Shown one piece after another: positions 21,386 through 25,930 of a stretch of DNA of 25,930 bases. Numbering within the stretch: position 1 is the stretch's first letter; each line of letters opens with the position of its first letter. Source of the DNA: Spirochaetia bacterium (lineage in GTDB: Bacteria; Spirochaetota; Spirochaetia; Treponematales; Treponemataceae). The stretch covers positions 1 to 25,930 of the forward strand of contig CAAGGF010000052.1 of assembly GCA_900769325.1 (NCBI GenBank). Direction: 5' to 3'. A program made the position numbers and the translations under genes. The notes under the pieces were generated by a model. It ran no database searches. It was given only the letters and a program-made list of their open reading frames with translations, and was not told where the DNA came from.

Positions 21386-23821
21386 TTAATTTAAAATTTC
21401 TTCTGCGTTTTTCCTGGAAGAATTTGAAGCGAGGCGGTCATCGTTTAATTCAGAATCGCTTTCTTTCTGTTCTTCTTTCAAAAATTTAATTCCGGTTGAA
21501 AGCAAGTCGTTCAAATATTTTCCATAAATTACAGAATACGCCGAAAGTTTCAGTTTCTTTGGAGGTGCTTTTTCAGTTCCAAGTGCCGGCTTTTTAAATT
21601 CTTCTGACGCTTCAATACAAGGACCTGAATAAGGCTCATTTCCAACATCTGGACTTATGTAAGAATAATCCCCCGAATTATTCCAGTACATATAACCGTG
21701 ATCAACAGAATCACGCGTTCCGTAAATTTCTTTTAAAACATAATCTTTATTATAATACTGCCTGTCGTAACTTACATTCAGATAAAAAGCCTGAACCCAC
21801 GGACGGACAATGCTTCTGTTTCGTGCCATAACTGTATTTCTGTAAGTTCCGTAATAATAAATTCTGTATGGCCGCTCAGAATAAGGCTCGTAATTCAAAA
21901 ATTTCTGCTCAAAGTGACTCGGATAAAACATCGGACCTATGACATCAACATATTGAGCAAGCATTTCAACATCCTGACCAGTTCTTGTTCCGCTCCTGTA
22001 CCAGCCGTTCGCCCCGTAAATGTCAATTCCGATTGGAGCATTGATATTTTCACGCGCGTATTTAAGGAAAGAATTCAAAGCCGATTCCTTGTCCATCCCT
22101 TCACTTTTCCAGCGGTATGAAGCATTGCGAAGATTAAGACCGTCAGTCGGGAACCTTATGTAGTCAAACTGAATTTCGTCAAAACCGCGGCTTATCAATT
22201 CTTTTGCGATTTTCACATTGTATTCCCAGACTTCAGGGCAATAAGGGTCGACCCAGTTTTCATCGTAATATTGCGGAACATTTTCTGTAGTTTCGCCAGT
22301 TTCTTCATCAGTCACGGAAACATATTCACGGATTCCAAGCCACGGTCTGTTATTTTTTGAATCCCAGACGGCATATTTTCCTTTTCCATAAGAAGCAAGA
22401 TTTCTGTCTTTAAAAACAACGATTCTTGCAACAAGATAAATTCCTTCTTTTTTAAATTCTTCAACAAAATGGTCAAGGTCAACCGCATACTGAGTAATTT
22501 TTCCTTTTTGAAGAACCAGAGAATCTTTTGCATCATAACGAAGAAGCCCGTAATCATCTTTCATATCGATTACAATTCCGTTGCATTTATTGTCGAGAAC
22601 GATTTTTTTGAATTTGTCGATTCCGCTCTGATTTCTGCACTGATAAGCCGAAGCGTAAACACATTTTTTATCGCGAGCAATTTCCCCGTAAGGTGCAGTA
22701 ATCGTTCCAGGATACAAAAGCCACAGTTCGCCGAGTGAAACGCCTTCTTTAAAACCTGATTTATTGTGCGGAATATATGCTGAATTAATATTTCCGGGAA
22801 CAGTTGAAAAAGTCTTTTTCCATTCTTCTGCTTTTTCAGGTTCGCCTGAATTTTCATAAGTCAAAATGTTGATTCCGCTGAAGCCGCCGTTTTCCGTGTA
22901 CAAAATATTATTTCCGACAAGCGAAAGCGAATCAAAAGTTTTCACAGGAATCTTTTCTTTGTAAATACATTCCCCGGATTTTTTCTGCCAGTTGAATTTA
23001 TAAAGACGCGGAAGAAAAGATTGCGAAACATAAATGTCGGCGTATTCCATTCCGTCTGAATTTGAAGTCAAAACAGGAAGAATATCAGAAATTTCATCGG
23101 AAGAAGCCATTGTCTGCATCATCTCAAAACCAGAAGTTACATCAACCCATTTTGGATTTTCTTTTTCAACCTCGTAATAACTGAAGCCAAAAATCGGATG
23201 CGACATAAAAATTACAAGTTCAGTGCCGGAAAATGTTCCATCAACAGCATAAAGCGGCATCTGGGCAATCGCAACTGCCTTCACCCCGGAAGTATTCGGG
23301 CTCATCGAACCGACTGATTTCCATACTTTTCCGCCGTCACGAGAAAAATAAACCCTGTCTTTTGTTGCAGTTACAATCTGAAGCGGATTTGACGGATTTA
23401 CACACAAATCTTTTAACTGGTGAACGACTTTTTCAAACGAAATTTCTTTTCCGTCGAAATTTTTTATAGTCAAAAACGGAAGGCCTTCATTGCGAAGTTC
23501 AAAATTTTCAAGGTCATCAGAATAAAGAATGCCTTTTGAAGTGCGGAAATACCAGATTTCTTTTAATTTTTGATTTTCATCAGGAATTTCAGAGCGCAAA
23601 ATCTGCTCAACAGAACCGTCTTCCCAAAGCGGAACCACAGAATTATTCGACAAAATTTTAAAAAGTCCTTTGTCACTTGCAACAAGATAATTTTTGCCTT
23701 CAGCATTTTTGTCGTTTTTCAAAATCCGCTCATCATCGAGTTTATATAAAGGCTTCAACTCTTTAGAAACCGCAGAACACAATGGAATAATCATTAAAAG
23801 TACAGTAAAAAATTTTCTCAT
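21386..23821 (-). CDS. Secreted protein with N-terminal Asp-box beta-propeller region and C-terminal DUF4015-like glycoside hydrolase domain
   Basis: Protein of 811 residues. The signal peptide (MRKFFTVLLMIIPLCSAVS) lacks a proper lipobox (PLC). Residues about 25-340 contain beta-strand repeats and one clear Asp-box, SRDGGKVW (160-167), with weaker ones (SDKGLFKIL, TSKGILYSDDL), suggesting a sialidase/sortilin-like propeller. Residues about 384-740 match the putative glycosyl hydrolase family DUF4015, a TIM barrel: CNGIVIDMKDDYGLLRYD (413-430), a GIYLVARIVVFKD strand (460-472), and the hallmark FDEIQFDYIRFPTDG (547-561) with acidic residues at the likely catalytic site. IDIYGANGW and VDVIGPMFYPSHF follow. 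The charged C-terminal tail is not conserved-looking. No ribosome site is visible before the ATG. The substrate is unknown; a surface or peptidoglycan-linked glycan is possible. Confidence 0.85.
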   Translation of the reverse strand: MRKFFTVLLMIIPLCSAVSKELKPLYKLDDERILKNDKNAEGKNYLVASDKGLFKILSNNSVVPLWEDGSVEQILRSEIPDENQKLKEIWYFRTSKGILYSDDLENFELRNEGLPFLTIKNFDGKEISFEKVVHQLKDLCVNPSNPLQIVTATKDRVYFSRDGGKVWKSVGSMSPNTSGVKAVAIAQMPLYAVDGTFSGTELVIFMSHPIFGFSYYEVEKENPKWVDVTSGFEMMQTMASSDEISDILPVLTSNSDGMEYADIYVSQSFLPRLYKFNWQKKSGECIYKEKIPVKTFDSLSLVGNNILYTENGGFSGINILTYENSGEPEKAEEWKKTFSTVPGNINSAYIPHNKSGFKEGVSLGELWLLYPGTITAPYGEIARDKKCVYASAYQCRNQSGIDKFKKIVLDNKCNGIVIDMKDDYGLLRYDAKDSLVLQKGKITQYAVDLDHFVEEFKKEGIYLVARIVVFKDRNLASYGKGKYAVWDSKNNRPWLGIREYVSVTDEETGETTENVPQYYDENWVDPYCPEVWEYNVKIAKELISRGFDEIQFDYIRFPTDGLNLRNASYRWKSEGMDKESALNSFLKYARENINAPIGIDIYGANGWYRSGTRTGQDVEMLAQYVDVIGPMFYPSHFEQKFLNYEPYSERPYRIYYYGTYRNTVMARNRSIVRPWVQAFYLNVSYDRQYYNKDYVLKEIYGTRDSVDHGYMYWNNSGDYSYISPDVGNEPYSGPCIEASEEFKKPALGTEKAPPKKLKLSAYSVIYGKYLNDLLSTGIKFLKEEQKESDSELNDDRLASNSSRKNAEEILN

Positions 23822-23857
23822 AATGTGATTATCGGCAGAATCAAGCGGTAAGTTTAG

Positions 23858-24004
23858 AAGGCTGAAGAATTTCTAATTTCTACAGAAACTGCTTCACACG
23901 GCATTTCGAGCGAAGTTGAGAAATTAAAAAAAGATTCTCAATTCCCTTTCACTCAAACTGAACTAAAAAGACATTTTTCAAAACTTAAATTCAATAATAA
24001 ATAA
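23858..24004 (+). pseudogene. Possible 3' remnant of a lost gene
   Basis: 48 codons are open after a TAG and end in TAA, with no ATG, GTG or TTG in frame. The translation ends EVEKLKKDSQFPFTQTELKR and then HFSKLKFNNK, which is hydrophilic and helix-like, as a true protein C-terminus might be. The same stretch contains GCATTTCGAGCGAAGTTGAG (23901-23920), which resembles another widespread dispersed repeat phrase, and an inverted repeat TTGAGAA/TTCTCAA (23916-23941). It may therefore be repeat-derived or chance. I do not recognise a family. Confidence 0.2.
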
Positions 24005-24023
24005 CATTTTAATAGAAGGAATT

Positions 24024-24773
24024 CTATTTTCGCCGTTCAAATTCAAAATTATGCAGGAATTTTTTTGCGCGTTCTGTTTTTGGGTTTGACCAGAATTCTT
24101 CAGGTGTGCTGACTTCTACGATTTCTCCTGCGTCCATGAATATTATTTTGTCTGCAATCGCGCGTGCAAACTGCATCTGGTGCGTAACGATAAGCATAGT
24201 CTTTCCTTCATCTGCAAGCGCCATCATTACATCAAGAACTTCGCGTACCATTTCAGGATCGAGGGCTGCGGTAACTTCGTCAAAAAGCATTACTTCCGGG
24301 TGCATGCAAAGCATACGGACAATTGCAACGCGCTGCTTTTGTCCGCCTGAAAGCTGACGGGGATAAGCAAATTTTTTGTCTGCAAGTCCGACACGGTTGA
24401 GCCACATGTCAGCTTCTTTTTCTGACTCTGCAATGTCGAGTTTTAATTCGTGTGCGTGCTTTGGACCGAGTAGAATATTTTTTATGACATTAAGGTGAGG
24501 GAACAAATCGTAGCTCTGAAAGACCATTCCGATTTTCTGACGGATAAGGTGCATATCTTTTTTTCTGTTTGAAATTACTTCGCCGTCAAGCAGGATTTCG
24601 CCGTTTTCAATTGTTTCAAGTCCGTTGATGCATCTGAGCAAAGTTGACTTTCCGCAGCCGGAAGGACCTAAGATTACAATGACCTCGCCTTTTTCGACAT
24701 TCAGCGAAACATCGTTTAGAATAAGGTTTCCGTCAAAAGATTTTTTTATATTTTTGATTTCAAGTAATGCCAT
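24024..24773 (-). CDS. Polar amino-acid ABC transporter, ATP-binding subunit
   Basis: Cytosolic ATPase of the GlnQ/HisP group, 249 residues, full length. Walker A is GPSGCGKST (36-44), the Q-loop is VFQSYDLFPH (84-93), the ABC signature is LSGGQKQRV (141-149), and Walker B with catalytic Glu is VMLFDEVTAALDP (161-173, E166). The switch His is IVTHQM. The wording around the signature helix (AIVRMLCMHPE) and VTAALDP differs slightly from the usual AIARAL and TSALDP but keeps all key residues. GGAGAAG before the ATG is the ribosome site. It is last in a permease-permease-ATPase operon, 64 bases after the upstream permease. The substrate cannot be told without the binding protein. Confidence 0.95.
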   Translation of the reverse strand: MALLEIKNIKKSFDGNLILNDVSLNVEKGEVIVILGPSGCGKSTLLRCINGLETIENGEILLDGEVISNRKKDMHLIRQKIGMVFQSYDLFPHLNVIKNILLGPKHAHELKLDIAESEKEADMWLNRVGLADKKFAYPRQLSGGQKQRVAIVRMLCMHPEVMLFDEVTAALDPEMVREVLDVMMALADEGKTMLIVTHQMQFARAIADKIIFMDAGEIVEVSTPEEFWSNPKTERAKKFLHNFEFERRK

Positions 24774-24810
24774 AACTTCTCCAAAAGTTTAAAGTACATA
24801 AATGCAAATC

Positions 24811-24827
24811 TGCAAGGTGAACTTGCA
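24811..24827 (-). other. Small intercistronic hairpin
   Basis: TGCAAG-GTGAA-CTTGCA in the gap between the permease stop and the ATPase start. There is no poly-U after it, so it is not a terminator. It could stabilise the upstream message or tune relative expression. Confidence 0.3.
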
Positions 24828-24837
24828 TCACAAACTG

Positions 24838-25539
24838 TTATTGTTTCTGCCTTTTTTCGATGTAACTTGCAACAAGACTTAGAATCCAGCATACGAAAAA
24901 ATACATCATAAAAATGACAAAGTAAATTGCAATAGATGCATACGGATTTGAAAGCCTATTTGCTTCGATAATCTGCTGTCCGATTTTTACGACTTCAATT
25001 ACGCCGACAAAAACTACAAGTGAAGTCGTCTTTATCATTCGCGTAATTAAATTCATGCTCAAAGGAATTAGAGACCTTAATGTCTGCGGAATGATTATGT
25101 AAAAGAAAATCTGCCTTTCTGTAAGCCCGATTGCGCGTCCGCTTTCGTATTGATGTTTTGGAACGCTTTCAAGTGCACCGCGGACAAGGTCACCCATCTC
25201 GGCACTTCCCCAAAGCGTAAAAACAAGAATTGAAGCCGCTTCCCCGCTTAACGAAATATTGAACATTCTCGTTAAACCGTAGTACGCTACAAACAGCAAG
25301 ACAAGCTGCGGAATAATGCGCATTATTTCAAGATAAACTTTACAAACAGCACGGATTATTTTGTTTTTGCTTGTCATCAAAATTCCAAGTAAAAATCCAA
25401 ATACAAGAGAAAACGCCACAGAAACAAGCGCAATCCAGACAGTAACCCAAAGTCCGCCTAAGAGCCGCTGAAAATTTGTTCCCATCTTTAAAACGCTAAA
25501 AGCCTGTGCGATTGCGTTAATTGTGTCCGAACTGTGCAT
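24838..25539 (-). CDS. Polar amino-acid ABC transporter permease
   Basis: Inner-membrane permease of the HisM/GlnP type, 233 residues from the chosen ATG. About five hydrophobic segments are visible (LGGLWVTVWIALVSVAFSLV, ILVFTLWGSAEMG, SIAIYFVIFMMYFFVCWIL). The EAA loop that docks on the ATPase reads GDLVRGALESVPKHQYESGR, then AIGLTERQIFFYIIIPQ. The start at 25539 is preferred over an in-frame TTG at 25569 because AAAGGAG (complement of 25548-25554) lies 8 bases upstream. The start lies inside the end of the preceding permease gene (23-base overlap), so the two are translationally coupled and probably form a heterodimer. Confidence 0.93.
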   Translation of the reverse strand: MHSSDTINAIAQAFSVLKMGTNFQRLLGGLWVTVWIALVSVAFSLVFGFLLGILMTSKNKIIRAVCKVYLEIMRIIPQLVLLFVAYYGLTRMFNISLSGEAASILVFTLWGSAEMGDLVRGALESVPKHQYESGRAIGLTERQIFFYIIIPQTLRSLIPLSMNLITRMIKTTSLVVFVGVIEVVKIGQQIIEANRLSNPYASIAIYFVIFMMYFFVCWILSLVASYIEKRQKQ

Positions 25540-25930
25540 AGCGCAATCTCCTTTCTGCAAAACTTGCAATTATAGAAACAGGCAGAAGCAGAATCAAATA
25601 AGAAACACAAAGCAGAAACAACGCTTCGCTTGTCTTGTAGTAAAGCCCGATTAAGTCTTTTGCAACAAACATTAAATCTGCAAGGGCAACTGCACTGAAT
25701 ACGGAAGTTTCTTTTATAAGGAACATGATGTTGGCACAAAATCCCGGGATTGAAACAGAAATTGCCTGCGGCAGAATTACATATTTTGTAATTTGAAATT
25801 TAGTAAGTCCGATACATTGTGCACTTTCAATTTGAATTTTTGAAACGCTTTCCAGTGCAGAGCGGAATGTTTCTTCCATGTAGCTTCCGCCTAAAAAAGT
25901 AAGGCCGATAACTGCACATTGAACGGAACT
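25517..25930 (-). CDS. Polar amino-acid ABC transporter permease, N-terminus off the right edge
   Basis: The 3' 137 codons of a second permease; the frame is open to the window edge, so the Met at 25879 is internal. The EAA loop is complete: GGSYMEETFRSALESVSKIQ, then IESAQCIGLTKFQITKYVILPQA. It is followed by membrane segments (VSIPGFCANIMFLIKETSVF, ALFLLCVSYLILLLPVSIIA) and the short basic end AERRLRYAQFGHN. It overlaps the next permease by 23 bases. The solute-binding protein gene is expected upstream, beyond the window. Confidence 0.92.
   Translation of the reverse strand, partial: SSVQCAVIGLTFLGGSYMEETFRSALESVSKIQIESAQCIGLTKFQITKYVILPQAISVSIPGFCANIMFLIKETSVFSAVALADLMFVAKDLIGLYYKTSEALFLLCVSYLILLLPVSIIASFAERRLRYAQFGHN

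Noticed and set aside
23916..23941. Intrinsic terminator for the ABC transporter operon
   Set aside because: The inverted repeat TTGAGAA/TTCTCAA has a 12-base loop and no poly-U tract after it on either strand.
1..25930. CRISPR array, tRNA, rRNA, integrase or transposase genes
   Set aside because: No regularly spaced repeats, cloverleaf-like segments or recombinase motifs were seen on either strand.

Overview
The window is AT-rich and looks like a chromosomal segment of a spirochaete, most likely a gut or rumen Treponema. That assignment is inference from gene content, the relaxed lipoprotein boxes (FSSC, FVSC, FISC), the codon bias and the mix of housekeeping and large surface-lipoprotein genes. 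No phage, transposase, CRISPR, tRNA or rRNA gene is visible.

Layout from left to right. (1) The 3' part of an oligoendopeptidase F gene, followed by an intergenic element framed by inverted repeats. (2) Rubrerythrin on the minus strand, then a second hairpin-bearing dispersed repeat. (3) An RluA-type pseudouridine synthase whose C-terminus is read out of an inverted copy of the first repeat. (4) A copper unit: a CopA P1B-ATPase overlapping a CopZ-like chaperone. (5) HtpG with its own promoter, ending in a bidirectional terminator shared with a minus-strand MACS-like acyl-CoA synthetase. (6) A 939-residue beta-helix lipoprotein. (7) A PurF-like phosphoribosyltransferase whose glutaminase residues are all replaced, directly abutting a YgiQ-type radical SAM gene. 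(8) A three-gene envelope operon (secreted barrel-like protein plus two lipoproteins) with a strong promoter and terminator. (9) On the minus strand, a WecA/TagO-type glycosyl-1-phosphate transferase with a G10 tract at its translation start, then a large secreted protein with an Asp-box and a DUF4015-like glycosidase domain. (10) On the minus strand, a polar amino-acid ABC transporter (partial permease, permease, ATPase) that continues off the right edge.

Functional themes are metal and oxidative stress (CopA/CopZ, rubrerythrin), protein quality control (HtpG, PepF) and cell-surface construction (WecA-like enzyme, DUF4015-like protein, lipoproteins). The points most worth a second look are: the PurF-like protein with a degenerate glutamine domain coupled to YgiQ; the poly-G tract and matching CCUCC hairpin in the wecA leader, a candidate phase-variation switch; the inverted dispersed repeats that have rewritten the end of the rluA gene; and the A8 tract inside the copA/copZ overlap.
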